A stretch of DNA of 64,000 nucleotides, taken from positions 2,418,001 through 2,482,000 of the forward strand of contig NZ_JADOTY010000001.1 of assembly GCF_015751785.1 (NCBI RefSeq). Reading direction: 5' to 3'. Below are positions 1-9,003 of the stretch, in pieces. The position numbers were made by a program, and so were the translations under genes. Position 1 is the stretch's first letter. Every line of letters starts with the position of its first letter. The DNA comes from Micromonospora vinacea (GTDB taxonomy: Bacteria; Actinomycetota; Actinomycetes; Mycobacteriales; Micromonosporaceae). The notes under the pieces are model-generated. The model had not been told where the DNA came from and searched no databases. It was given only the letters and a program-made list of their open reading frames with translations.

Positions 1-798
1 GACGCGGAGGACGTACTCCAGGAAACCTGGCTGCGGTGGGCGGGCGTCGACCTCGGCACGGTGCGGGATCAGCGCGCCTACCTGGTCCGGATCACCACCC
101 ACCAGGCGCTCGCCCGGCTGCGTACGCTCGGCCGCCGCAAGGAGTCCTACGTCGGTCCCTGGCTGCCCGAGCCGCTGCTCACCACGCCCGACGTGGCCGA
201 GGACGTCGCCCTGGCCGACAGCGTCTCGATGGCGATGCTGCTGGTGCTGGAGACGCTCGCCCCGACCGAACGCGCGGTGTTCGTGCTTCGCGAGGTGTTC
301 GACGTCGGGTACGACGAGATCGCCGAAGCCGTCGACAAGAGCCCGGCCGCGGTCCGGCAGATCGCACACCGGGCACGGGCGCACGTCGCGGCGCGCCGGC
401 CGCGCCGGGTCGTCTCAGCAACCGAGACCCGGTACGCGCTCGATGCGTTCCAACGAGCGGTCGAGACCGGCGATCTGCAGAGCCTGCTTGACATCCTCGC
501 CCCAGATGTCGTCCTGCTCGGCGACGGTGGCGGAGTCAAACAGGCGGTCCCGCGGCCCATCGTGGGAGCCGACAAGGTCGCCCGCCTGTTGGCCGGCGGC
601 TGGGGCCGGATCGACGACATCTCGTCGCTGCGGCCGGCGCAGGTCAATGGCTACCCGGCGCTGATCCTCCAGCTCGACGGAGAGCTCGACACCGTCGTGG
701 CCGTGCGCATCGACGACGGTCTGATCACCGGCCTCTACGCGGTGCGCAATCCCGAGAAGCTGTCGCACATGGGGCGGGAAACCACTTTGAGCCGCTGA
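1..798 (+). CDS. ECF41-family RNA polymerase sigma factor (SigJ-like), 5' truncated by window edge
   Basis: The frame is open from base 1, so the start is outside the window; 265 residues remain. The N-terminal part is the end of the region 2 helix (EDVLQETWLRW). Region 4, which reads the -35 element, covers about residues 85-135 and includes a helix-turn-helix (YDEIAEAVDKSPAAVRQ). The linker carries the WLPEP motif (about residue 55) and the C-terminal SnoaL-like domain (about 142-255) carries DGGG and NPEKL. In established knowledge these are hallmarks of ECF41 sigma factors, whose C-terminal domain modulates activity instead of a separate anti-sigma factor. Its target regulon is not visible here. 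The family call is secure. Confidence 0.93.
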   Translation, partial: DAEDVLQETWLRWAGVDLGTVRDQRAYLVRITTHQALARLRTLGRRKESYVGPWLPEPLLTTPDVAEDVALADSVSMAMLLVLETLAPTERAVFVLREVFDVGYDEIAEAVDKSPAAVRQIAHRARAHVAARRPRRVVSATETRYALDAFQRAVETGDLQSLLDILAPDVVLLGDGGGVKQAVPRPIVGADKVARLLAGGWGRIDDISSLRPAQVNGYPALILQLDGELDTVVAVRIDDGLITGLYAVRNPEKLSHMGRETTLSR

Positions 799-844
799 GC
801 CGGAGCGGACGCACAGCCGGCTGATCCGTTGACGCCATCAGCGC

Positions 845-856
845 AGTTGATCAACT
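845..856. promoter_or_regulatory. 12-bp perfect palindrome upstream of the 983 gene
   Basis: AGTTGATCAACT reads the same on both strands and lies in a locally AT-richer part of the 184-bp gap between the sigma factor gene and the next gene. It could be an operator or part of a promoter for the gene starting at 983. No consensus was matched, so the role is only suggested by position. Confidence 0.3.
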
Positions 857-982
857 AACTGTTCATCCCCGCTGCGCCCGTTTCTCATCAAGCTCGCCTG
901 GCGAGTTCTCCAACGGCCGGCAGGGTCACTGAACGGTCGCGCCCACCGGCGTGCCACAGCACCTGTAGACCGGAGCGCTGGC

Positions 983-1702
983 ATGCCCTCAACCCCACGG
1001 TGGCCCCGCCGCGTCGTGATCTCGGTGGCGTTCACCCTCACCCTGCTCGCCGCCCCCGTTCCCGCCGGAGCCCATCCGTACGGCTATCCGCAGACCGTGA
1101 CCATCGCGGCAGACGCGACCCGGCCCGAGGTGGTGCGCCTGACGTGGAAGGCGGGCGGCGTCGACGAACTGACAGTGCTCGGCGTCCGGCTCGGCCTGCT
1201 GCCGCAGGACCGTGTACTGCTCGACGGCGCGATCTCCTTTCAGGCTTCGGACGCGACGGTGCTCGCCTCGTCCGCGTCGTTCGCGACCTATCTGCTCCAG
1301 CAGATGACTGTGACCAGTGACGGGCACGCGTGCGCCGGCACCGTCGACACGCCGAGCGATCTCGCCGGTTCCGGTGTGGACGTCGACTACCTCTGCGCGG
1401 GGCCGATCGGCGCGGCCCGCATCGAGGTCCGGATGCTGAGCGACCTCGACCCCGCGTACCAGACGGTGGCGACCGGCCCGTGGGGCCAGCGCCAGGTGTA
1501 CGGCCCCGGCCGGTACGCCCACGACTGGGCGCTCGGCGACGCGCCCTCGGCGAGCGATGCAGGCGTTGCCGACCACGGCCGCGCCACCTCCTGGAAGGTC
1601 GCCGGGAGCGTCGGCCCCCTGCTGCTCATCGCGGCAGTCGTCACGCTGCTGCGACGTCAGGTACGTCGCCGACGGGTCGCCCGCGCCCGGCCGTCGTCCT
1701 GA
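983..1702 (+). CDS. Secreted, C-terminally membrane-anchored protein of unknown function
   Basis: The product has 239 residues. It begins with a basic stretch and a hydrophobic core ending in an AGA-type signal peptidase site near residue 30. A mostly beta-type extracellular region follows with two cysteines (HACAG and DYLCAG, about residues 113 and 138) that could form a disulfide. A single hydrophobic helix (about 206-222) is followed by a strongly basic RRQVRRRR tail, the usual stop-transfer arrangement, so the bulk should face outside. The gene stands 96 bp ahead of the large phosphoesterase gene on the same strand. I do not recognise the family and assign no function. Confidence 0.72.
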   Translation: MPSTPRWPRRVVISVAFTLTLLAAPVPAGAHPYGYPQTVTIAADATRPEVVRLTWKAGGVDELTVLGVRLGLLPQDRVLLDGAISFQASDATVLASSASFATYLLQQMTVTSDGHACAGTVDTPSDLAGSGVDVDYLCAGPIGAARIEVRMLSDLDPAYQTVATGPWGQRQVYGPGRYAHDWALGDAPSASDAGVADHGRATSWKVAGSVGPLLLIAAVVTLLRRQVRRRRVARARPSS

Positions 1703-1798
1703 GACCGGCCACCCGCTCTGGTCCCCGTGCCCGCCGCGGCGGCACTCCGGTGCTCGGCCTCGGCGGTTCTTCGCACCCAACAAAGGAGAAACCTCGCC

Positions 1799-4700
1799 AT
1801 GACGCACGCATCACGTGCGCGTAGGAAGCGAACACGCGGACTCCTGTCCGCGGTGGCGCTCCTCCTCATCGCCGGACCGGCGACGACCCTCAGCCCCACC
1901 CTCGCAGGAGCGCAGACGGTCCCGACCAGCGGTAACGCGCCGCTGATCAGTCTGAGCAACGGGCAGAACCTCGAAGGTAACGTCCCCGTCGTCGTCGAGC
2001 CGGTCACCGAGAACGACTCGGTCACCACCCTCGCCGTCGACGGCGACCGGATCGGCGCCGACAAGACCGCCGGGACCGCCCACTTCGCCTTCGAGATGGG
2101 CGGCAACGGCACCGAGGCCCGCTACCGCAACTACATCACCGTCAACGGCCACACCGCCGACGCCGATCGGGTGTACCTCCCGGACATCCCGGGAGGGCAG
2201 GTCGGCACGCTCGACTTCCCCGGTGACTGGTTGCAGCCCGGCACGAACACCGTCACCGTCCAGGCCGGAGCGAACTGGGTCGACTCGACCACCAAGACCG
2301 CCGTCGGCTATGAGGAGTTGCCGAACGGTGAGGGTGGCCGCTGCCCCAACTACGACGACTACGCGTTGAGCAGCATCAGCCTCAGCCTGCTCGGCGTGGT
2401 CGCCGACGGCGAGCAGAACCTGTTCAGCTACAGCTTCGGCGACGGCACCTGCGGCAGCTCCGCGAAGCTGCTCAAGCAGGCCCTGACCTTCGTCATCTCC
2501 GGCGAGCCGGGCAGCACGTCCGGCCTGCGCACCGACCTGGACACCACCAGGCTCACCAACGGTACGCACACGGTCAGCGCGACGACCCAGTCGGGCGCGA
2601 AGACGTCCGTGACTGTCGACGTCAACAACTCGCCGGCCGGCGCGGCGGTCGTCACCCCCGGTGACGGTGCCCGCATCCGTGGCACGCGACCGGTCATCGC
2701 CGCGTTGCCCACCGGCGGCAAGGACCACGTCGAGTCACTGGCTGTGGACGACAAGCCCGCCGAGAACGCCGAGGCGCTGGCCACCGGCACCGCCACCCTC
2801 GGCCTCCGGGTCGAGGCCGGCAACGCCGTCGAGGCCCGCTACCAGAACTACACGCTGGTCAACGGCCACCGGGTCGATCTCGGCGGCGACTACGGCGCCA
2901 CCGGCGCCGAGGACGTCAGGTTGGCGTTCCCGACCCGGTTCCTACACCTCGGTGACAACGTCGTCGAGGTCCGGACCGGCGACTACAACGGCACCCTGAA
3001 CGGCACGACCTGCGCCAACCACGACGACTTCACCCTCACCCGGGAGGCCACGAGCCTCACCCTGAGCACGGCGGGCACGGTGACGGCCGGCACCACGTAC
3101 GTCGTCACCACCAGCGGCACGACCGTGACGAAGGCGGAGACGACCGCCGCCACGCTGGCGCTGGGCGACGGTACCTGCGCGGCCAACCGGGACGCCGAAC
3201 TTCACTTCACCATCGCCGGCGCCCCGACGACCCGTACGGTCGACACCCTCGGCAGCGGTGGCGACGCGCACCTGAAGGTGTTCGTCGGCGGCAACGGCAG
3301 TGACAACGGGTACGACAACAAGTTGCTGGTCAACGGCATCCCGCTGGAGATCGGCATGTGGGAGAAGGAAGTCGCCGACCTCGCCTTCCCGAACGAGTGG
3401 CTGGTGCCGGGCGTCAACGCCGTGGAGTTCGTCGCGGGCAACGACCACGGCAGCGCCAAGCCCGGCGGCTGCGACAACTTCGACGACTTCACGCTGCGGG
3501 ACTTCCAGCTGCTGCCGACCGACGCGAAGGCGACCCAGCTGACCCGCTCGATCGCGCAGACCACTGTCACCATCGGCTCGGCGAGCTACCCCGCCGGTTC
3601 CCAGGTGACCACGTACGTCGGCGACGGCACCTGTGGCAGCAGCTACAACTCGGTGCTGACCAAGATGGTCCTGTTCGACGTCACGGCACCCGACGGCGCG
3701 GCGCTGCCGGCGCTGGGCAAGCGCGCCGACGTGGACACGACGACGATCGCGGACGGCGCCCACACCATCAAGGCGGTCGTCGGGGACAAGACCTCGACGC
3801 GGCGCTTCACCACCGACAACACCGCCCCGGAGGTCGAGAGCAGCGTCCCGGCGGCCGGGCAGCGGCTGACCTCGACCGTCGCGCTCAACGTCAAGATCAA
3901 GGACGCCTCCGGGGTCGTCGGCACGCCGGCGATCACCCTCGACGGCGTGGCCGTCAAGCAGGGCGACCAGATCGGCCACGGTCTGCCGGCCGGCGAGCAC
4001 ACCATCGCCATGACGGCGACCGACGCGCTCGGCAACACCGCCACCCGCGAGGTGCGTTTCAGCAGCGCGAGCATCCCGGACGTTCCGACCGAGCTGAACT
4101 CGACAGTCAAGAGCACCGACCCGATCTCGGCCGAACTGTCCGCCCGGATCCCCGGCGCCGAGGGCGTCGGGCTGACCGCCACCTTCACCAAGGCGGACGT
4201 GGTCCTGCCGACGGGCGGCTACCAGGGTGAGGCGGCCGACGTGCCGACCACGCTCGACGTCCAGCACGACAAGAACGTCGACGTCGCCTCGTTGCGCCCG
4301 CTCGACGGCGCGACGATCGACACCCCGTCCAGCCGTGGGGTGATCTTCCAGCGGTACGACCTGCCGCTGGGCGCGACCAGTCAGGAGCCGACACTGCGCT
4401 GGTCGGGCACCATCGACCCGGCCCGGATCGTGGCGCTGCGGGCGTGGGATCCGGCCACCAGGAAGTGGGTCGTGCTGACCAGTTCGCGGGGGCAGGCCGG
4501 GCAGGACACCGTCCTGACCGCGCAGATCGAGGCCGGCTACCGCGACGGCGGCGTGGTGCACGTGCTGGTCACCGGCGAGGATCCGTTCGCCGACGACCTG
4601 TCGCCGCACGACGCGTCTGCGCAGAACGACAAGGACCGCTTCGAGGACCCCGCGTCGTACGACTTCTCGTTGGCGCACTTCACCGACACCCAGTACATCA

Positions 4701-6784
4701 CCGAGGGTGCGGCCGGTGGTACGTACGACGACTTCGACGGCAACGCCGAGCCCTCGGACGTCGAGACGGCCGAGGAGCAGGCGATCTGGTCGGCCGCGTA
4801 CCGCGACCAGATGCAGTGGATCGCCGACAACGCGGCCAGCCGCAAGATCGCGTACGCCGCGCACACCGGCGACGTCATCGAGAACGACTACTACGACCCG
4901 CTGGCCAAGAACCCGGACGGCTCGCTGAAGCGGCCCGGTCTGCACGAGCAGGTCGAGAAGGAGCTCGCCACCGCCTCGGGCTTCCAGAAGATCCTCGACG
5001 ACAACGGCGTCGTCAACCAGGTCATCGCGGGCAACCACGACGACCAGTTGGGCGCCGAGACGGGCCCCACGTCCCGGTTCAGCCGGACCTTTAGTGCCGA
5101 CCGGTACTACGGGACGGCGAAGGGCTGGCCGAAGGGCACCGAATACCACGCGTGGGACGAGGTGACCAACGCCGACGGGTCCGTCACGCCGGGCAAGGAC
5201 AACCAGAACAACTACCTGCTCTTCTCCGCCGGTGGCCTGGACTTCGTCGCGGTCGGCCTGTCGTACGGCGTCACGCCGGCTGAGGCCAAGTGGGCTGACT
5301 CGATCTTCAAGCGGTACCGGGACCGCAACGGGATCCTGCTCTCTCACGACTACCTGAAGCCGTCGGCCAACCCCGACGGTCGCGGGGCGGACTTCTCCGC
5401 ACCGGACGGCTCGCCGCTCTTCAAGCAGGTCGTCGAGGTCAACCCGAACGTCTTCCTGGTCCTCGCCGGACACGAACACGGCGTCGGCACCAACCTGAAG
5501 TCGAAGATCGGCGTCACGGTCAGCCACGACGTCGTGGAGCTGCTCGCGGACTACCAGTTCTACACGGTCACCGCCGCTGAGCTGTGGCCGACGCGGGTCG
5601 CTCCGGACGGCACCATCGACGTCAACGGCGACGGCACCCCGGACCACAAGGCCACCGACCGGCTGCAGTTCGGCGCGAGCTTCCTGCGCCTGCTCCAGTT
5701 CGACGTGGACCGGGCCGAGATGCACATCGACACGTACTCGCCGTTCCTCAAGAACTTCGGAGCGACCGAGTACGACATCCGCCAGGACGGCAGCCAGTCG
5801 AAGCCGCGGTACAACGGCTCGGAGGACAACCTGACGCTGCCGGTGGACCTCAGCACCCGCAAGACGTCGTTCACCACCGACTCGCTCGCCGCGTACGTGC
5901 CGTCCGGCACGATCGGCACCGACGAGGTGACCTCGAACGGCGTCGCCACCACGACCTGGGGCAAGCTCCTGCCGGGCACCTCGTACGGCTGGATCGTCTC
6001 CGCGAAGAGCGCCGACGGCGGCGAGGCGGTGGCCCAGCCGGCCGTGTTCGCGATCGCCAAGCAGGTCCCGACGATGACCGTCACCGCAGCCCCGACCACC
6101 TGGGGCAGCGCGGCGACGGTGACCGTGCGGGTCGCGGCCGGCAGTACGCCGGTCACCGGCACGGTGGAGCTGCGCGAGGGTACGACCGTCCGCGGCTCGA
6201 CCACTGTGACCAACGGGACCGCGACGTTCACCCTCCCGGTGGGCCTCGCGGGCGGTCAGCACACGCTGTCCGCGTCGTACGCGGGCGACGACCACCTCAC
6301 TTCGGTGCAGGCCACTGCCGTCCTGACGGTGAACCTGCCGGCCGAGTGGAGTTCGTCGACCGTCTACAACGACGGGGGCCGGGTCACCTACCAGGGCCGG
6401 GTCTTCCGGGCCTCCTGGTACACGAAGAACCAGAAGCCGGGCGCCGATGCCAACGGCGCGTGGCAGGAACTCGCCATGACCGAGGACGGTACGGCGATCT
6501 GGACCGCGTCGCGGATCTTCAACTCGGGTGACGTCGCGATGTACGACGGCCGGAAGTGGCGGGCCCAGTGGTACACCCGCAACCAGAAGCCGGGTGACCG
6601 CAACGGCTCCTGGGAGGAGATCGCCCCGACCCCACCGGACAACAGCCCGGCGGCTTGGACGCTCACGAAGGTCTACAACGCCGGTGACCGGGTGTCCTTC
6701 AAGGGTCACGTGTACGAGGCGAAGTGGTGGACGCGCGGCCAGGAGCCCGGGGACAGGAACGGCCCCTGGAAGCTGATCAAGTAG
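1799..6784 (+). CDS. Large secreted metallophosphoesterase with three N-terminal repeats and three CBM5/12-type modules
   Basis: The start at 1799 is chosen because AAAGGAG (1782-1788) sits 10 nt ahead and a signal peptide follows, giving 1661 residues. After the export signal come three related blocks (about 70-240, 275-465, 470-620), each with a Y-x-N-Y-x-x-VNG-like stretch, a W/F-L-x-PG-x-N-x-V stretch, C-x-N-x-DD-F and GDGTC. An Ig-like domain (about 678-757) precedes a calcineurin-like phosphoesterase with HFTDTQ (H960), TGD (1023-1025), GNHDD (1078-1082) and GHEHG (1224-1228), the expected metal ligands. A Big3-type Ig domain (about 1424-1511) and three W/Y-rich repeats of about 45 residues (1516-1661), resembling chitin-binding CBM5/12, end the protein. 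It probably acts on phosphoesters outside the cell while bound to polysaccharide; the substrate is unknown. Confidence 0.9.
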   Translation: MTHASRARRKRTRGLLSAVALLLIAGPATTLSPTLAGAQTVPTSGNAPLISLSNGQNLEGNVPVVVEPVTENDSVTTLAVDGDRIGADKTAGTAHFAFEMGGNGTEARYRNYITVNGHTADADRVYLPDIPGGQVGTLDFPGDWLQPGTNTVTVQAGANWVDSTTKTAVGYEELPNGEGGRCPNYDDYALSSISLSLLGVVADGEQNLFSYSFGDGTCGSSAKLLKQALTFVISGEPGSTSGLRTDLDTTRLTNGTHTVSATTQSGAKTSVTVDVNNSPAGAAVVTPGDGARIRGTRPVIAALPTGGKDHVESLAVDDKPAENAEALATGTATLGLRVEAGNAVEARYQNYTLVNGHRVDLGGDYGATGAEDVRLAFPTRFLHLGDNVVEVRTGDYNGTLNGTTCANHDDFTLTREATSLTLSTAGTVTAGTTYVVTTSGTTVTKAETTAATLALGDGTCAANRDAELHFTIAGAPTTRTVDTLGSGGDAHLKVFVGGNGSDNGYDNKLLVNGIPLEIGMWEKEVADLAFPNEWLVPGVNAVEFVAGNDHGSAKPGGCDNFDDFTLRDFQLLPTDAKATQLTRSIAQTTVTIGSASYPAGSQVTTYVGDGTCGSSYNSVLTKMVLFDVTAPDGAALPALGKRADVDTTTIADGAHTIKAVVGDKTSTRRFTTDNTAPEVESSVPAAGQRLTSTVALNVKIKDASGVVGTPAITLDGVAVKQGDQIGHGLPAGEHTIAMTATDALGNTATREVRFSSASIPDVPTELNSTVKSTDPISAELSARIPGAEGVGLTATFTKADVVLPTGGYQGEAADVPTTLDVQHDKNVDVASLRPLDGATIDTPSSRGVIFQRYDLPLGATSQEPTLRWSGTIDPARIVALRAWDPATRKWVVLTSSRGQAGQDTVLTAQIEAGYRDGGVVHVLVTGEDPFADDLSPHDASAQNDKDRFEDPASYDFSLAHFTDTQYITEGAAGGTYDDFDGNAEPSDVETAEEQAIWSAAYRDQMQWIADNAASRKIAYAAHTGDVIENDYYDPLAKNPDGSLKRPGLHEQVEKELATASGFQKILDDNGVVNQVIAGNHDDQLGAETGPTSRFSRTFSADRYYGTAKGWPKGTEYHAWDEVTNADGSVTPGKDNQNNYLLFSAGGLDFVAVGLSYGVTPAEAKWADSIFKRYRDRNGILLSHDYLKPSANPDGRGADFSAPDGSPLFKQVVEVNPNVFLVLAGHEHGVGTNLKSKIGVTVSHDVVELLADYQFYTVTAAELWPTRVAPDGTIDVNGDGTPDHKATDRLQFGASFLRLLQFDVDRAEMHIDTYSPFLKNFGATEYDIRQDGSQSKPRYNGSEDNLTLPVDLSTRKTSFTTDSLAAYVPSGTIGTDEVTSNGVATTTWGKLLPGTSYGWIVSAKSADGGEAVAQPAVFAIAKQVPTMTVTAAPTTWGSAATVTVRVAAGSTPVTGTVELREGTTVRGSTTVTNGTATFTLPVGLAGGQHTLSASYAGDDHLTSVQATAVLTVNLPAEWSSSTVYNDGGRVTYQGRVFRASWYTKNQKPGADANGAWQELAMTEDGTAIWTASRIFNSGDVAMYDGRKWRAQWYTRNQKPGDRNGSWEEIAPTPPDNSPAAWTLTKVYNAGDRVSFKGHVYEAKWWTRGQEPGDRNGPWKLIK

Positions 6785-6801
6785 GGCAGGTTCGCGTAAG
6801 G

Positions 6802-6833
6802 CCGGCCCGGGACCGCTTCTGGTCCCGGGCCGG
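6802..6833 (+). terminator. Hairpin terminator after the phosphoesterase gene
   Basis: A perfect 13-bp stem (CCGGCCCGGGACC with GGTCCCGGGCCGG) closes a 6-nt loop 17 nt after the stop codon. There is no U-tract, which is usual for actinomycete terminators. Confidence 0.8.
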
Positions 6834-6940
6834 TGCGCGTCTCGTCACCCGTCCGGTGGAGCGCACACGTTCCGCCGTCTCTCACGTTTTCCTGCCTCCT
6901 AGGCTGCGCCGAAGGCCGATATGGGGGGCGGAGGGCGATT

Positions 6941-7663
6941 GTGGTGTCGAGGCGTACACGTCGAATGATGGTGTCGGCAGTGGCCAGTGGTCTGTTCGCC
7001 CTCGGTGTGGTCGCGCCCGGCCCGGCGGCGGCACCGCTGCCCCGCGCGGCCCAGGCCGACGGCCCCACAGTTCCCGAACCGCGCGAGCCGCGCCCACCGC
7101 TGCTCCCCGCCGACTTCCAGGGCACCGGCCGGTACATCGTGCGGGACCTCGGCATCGATGTGCCGTTCTCGTGGCAGGGCCGGGACGGCAACAGCCAGAT
7201 GACCGCCGGCGGCCCGGACCACCCCATCTGGTTCACGAACCTGATCTACGAGAACACGCTCTACACGCTCACCTACAGGTGGCCGAACATCCCGCTGTTC
7301 CCGCCCCGCGCGTGCAGCAAGATCCCGGGGTTCTTCAACCGGCAGATCTTCAACGACAAGCTGAAGACCGCCCGCTACGTGGGGCCGGAGATCCTCCAGG
7401 GTGACCAGGACCGGCACGTCGACCACTGGCGGGTCGGGGTGGTCGGCGGCTCCACTGTGCCGGGGGAGTTCTTCCGGTTTCCGCTCGCGCTCGGCGACAT
7501 CTACGTCGACCAGCACGACCCGACCCGGTGGTGGCAGGTGTTGCAGTTCGGCCTGCAGAACCTCTTCGACCCGGAACTGGACGAGTGGTTCACCATGGAC
7601 ACCTTCGACCACCGCCCCGGCGAGGTCACCCTCCCCGACCGCTGCCCGCCCCCCACGTCGTGA
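6941..7663 (+). CDS. Secreted protein of unknown function
   Basis: Two adjacent GTG codons (6941 and 6944) follow GGCGGAGGG at 6927-6935, so translation probably begins there and gives about 240 residues; an upstream in-frame ATG would put non-signal-like sequence ahead of the export signal. Residues 1-30 form a classical signal peptide (SRRTRR, hydrophobic core, PAAA). The mature part is rich in Trp, Phe and Pro, with two cysteines far apart (CSKIPG and DRCPPP). No catalytic motif or known domain is recognised. It lies after the terminator of the phosphoesterase gene, so it is probably a separate unit. Confidence 0.7.
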   Translation: MVSRRTRRMMVSAVASGLFALGVVAPGPAAAPLPRAAQADGPTVPEPREPRPPLLPADFQGTGRYIVRDLGIDVPFSWQGRDGNSQMTAGGPDHPIWFTNLIYENTLYTLTYRWPNIPLFPPRACSKIPGFFNRQIFNDKLKTARYVGPEILQGDQDRHVDHWRVGVVGGSTVPGEFFRFPLALGDIYVDQHDPTRWWQVLQFGLQNLFDPELDEWFTMDTFDHRPGEVTLPDRCPPPTS

Positions 7664-7701
7664 CCCATCGACAGGCAGGGTCAGGTTTGGGCCGAGCCCG
7701 G

Positions 7702-8073
7702 TTAGAGGGCGAACAGCAGTGCGGCGTTCAGGAGGACGACGAGGGCGGTGGCGAAGTGGATGCCGAAGGCGACGGCCTTCGTTCCGCCGTTCCGCAGCAC
7801 GATGAGGGTGTCGCCCAGTGGGACGAGCGCGACGACAAGCATGAACCACGCGACCGCGTCGGCGGTCGTGAAGGCGATCAGGGCGAGGCCGAGCAGGCCG
7901 AAGGTGAGGTCTTTCAGCCCTTTGACCGTCAGGTAGGCGGGGTCACCGTCCGGGCGGGCCGGCACGCCGTATCCGGCGGCCGCGGCCTGGGGCACCAGCA
8001 GGAACCGCGCGCCGATGAAGGCGACAAAGAGGCTGAGTACGACGGCGAGCCCGTAGGCGAGGGGTGCCAGCAT
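7702..8073 (-). CDS. DUF4267 family small membrane protein
   Basis: The product has 123 residues and four hydrophobic segments (about 5-30, 50-68, 72-92, 98-121) with few charged residues between them, as in DUF4267 membrane proteins. The biochemical role of that family is not established. The gene is divergent from a TetR-type regulator gene, and the 89-bp gap holds repeated CTAGC-GCT-GCTAG sites, so the regulator very probably controls this gene. The start is the ATG at 8073, immediately next to the first site. Confidence 0.8.
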   Translation of the reverse strand: MLAPLAYGLAVVLSLFVAFIGARFLLVPQAAAAGYGVPARPDGDPAYLTVKGLKDLTFGLLGLALIAFTTADAVAWFMLVVALVPLGDTLIVLRNGGTKAVAFGIHFATALVVLLNAALLFAL

Positions 8074-8089
8074 GAGTCTGCTCCAATTC

Positions 8090-8152
8090 CTAGCGCTGCT
8101 AGATATGAGAGCGACGCTAGCAGAGCGCCGACAGGAACGCTAGCGCTGCTAG
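8090..8152. promoter_or_regulatory. Two identical palindromic operators between the DUF4267 and tetR genes
   Basis: CTAGCGCTGCTAG occurs exactly at 8090-8102 and again at 8140-8152. Each has inverted arms CTAGC/GCTAG around GCT. A third, partial copy in the opposite orientation (CTAGCAG, 8117-8123) lies between them. Two identical imperfect dyads, one near each divergent start codon, are typical of a TetR-family repressor controlling itself and its neighbour. The binding is inferred. Confidence 0.75.
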
Positions 8153-8162
8153 GGTTGCTGTC

Positions 8163-8735
8163 ATGTCGACACAGGGGCGCCGGGAGCGCGAGCGGGCGGA
8201 ACGGGAGCAGGCGATCATCACCGCGGCACGCGACCTGGCCCTGGCGGAAGGCTGGGACGCGGTGACCACCCGCCGACTCGCCGCCGAGATCGAGTACAGC
8301 CAGCCCGTCCTCTACAGCCACTTCAAGGGCAAGGACGCCATCATGGCGGCGGTAGCCGTCGAGGGCTTCGCCGAGCTGGCCGACGCCCTGGCCACGGCCC
8401 GGGCCTCGGCCGCCACTCCCCGGCAGGCGGTCGCCGACGTCGCGGCGGCATACGTCGCGTTCGCCCAGCAACGTCCCGCGATCTACGACGCGATGTTCAC
8501 CCTCGCCGTGGACCTGCCGTTCGCCACCCAGGCCGTCCCGACGGACCTGGCCCGAGGCTTCGCCGAACTGGCCGAGACGGTGCGCCCAGTGGCGGGGGAC
8601 GACGACCTGGAGACGCTCACCGAGACGTTCTGGAGCGGCCTGCACGGGCTGGTCACGCTGATGCGCAGCGGCCGGCTCCGCCGCCCCGGCCACGACCGCC
8701 GGCTGGCGGTGCTGGTGGACCGCTTCTCCCCGTGA
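8163..8735 (+). CDS. TetR/AcrR family transcriptional regulator
   Basis: The product has 190 residues. The N-terminal domain (about 14-62) is a TetR helix-turn-helix: VTTRRLAAEIEYSQPVLYSHFKGKDAIM, with the usual Y-x-H-F-K-x-K-D ending. The C-terminal helical ligand-binding part (about 75-188) contains a WSGLHG stretch resembling the WHG-type C-terminal domain. The start is the ATG at 8163, 11 nt after the second operator copy, so the protein probably represses itself and the divergent DUF4267 gene. The inducer is unknown. Confidence 0.88.
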   Translation: MSTQGRRERERAEREQAIITAARDLALAEGWDAVTTRRLAAEIEYSQPVLYSHFKGKDAIMAAVAVEGFAELADALATARASAATPRQAVADVAAAYVAFAQQRPAIYDAMFTLAVDLPFATQAVPTDLARGFAELAETVRPVAGDDDLETLTETFWSGLHGLVTLMRSGRLRRPGHDRRLAVLVDRFSP

Positions 8736-8745
8736 GCGTCGCCGG

Positions 8746-9003
8746 TCAGGGCTGACTCGGTCGCCGCGTGCACGGCGCGAGGTGGTCGACCGGCAGGGCG
8801 CACCGCGCGCCGCCGGGCAGTGGCCGATCACAGAAGACCCAATGTCGTACGCCCTGCTGGTCCTCCGCAGAGACGGTCACCCCGCCCGGCTCGACCCGCG
8901 CGCTGAGCCGGACCAACACCCGAGCGGCGGTACGCGCGAAGATCCGGGCGCGCAGCAGGTCCGGCGCGGTGATCGGCAGGTGGATCACCCAGCGGTCGCT
9001 CAT
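8746..9003 (-). CDS. Small protein with C-x9-C-x5-H-x3-C cluster, unknown function
   Basis: From the ATG at 9003 the product has 85 residues; a GTG at 9015 would add four. The first half (WVIHLPITAPDLLRARIFA) is a strand-helix-like segment, and the second half has Cys58, Cys68, His74 and Cys78 in a spacing that could bind one zinc ion. No named family is recognised. Proline and glycine flank the cysteines, as in many short actinomycete C/H proteins. The gene faces a tiny GntR-like gene across a 430-bp gap. That it is a real gene is supported by its composition and by the lack of a better frame on either strand here, but function is unknown. Confidence 0.6.
   Translation of the reverse strand: MSDRWVIHLPITAPDLLRARIFARTAARVLVRLSARVEPGGVTVSAEDQQGVRHWVFCDRPLPGGARCALPVDHLAPCTRRPSQP

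Noticed and set aside
2942..6709. Very long open frame on the minus strand opposite the phosphoesterase gene
   Set aside because: It mirrors a strongly supported plus-strand gene with motifs; in GC-rich DNA antisense frames stay open because stop codons are rare. Its composition is Arg/Gly/Val-rich with no domain.
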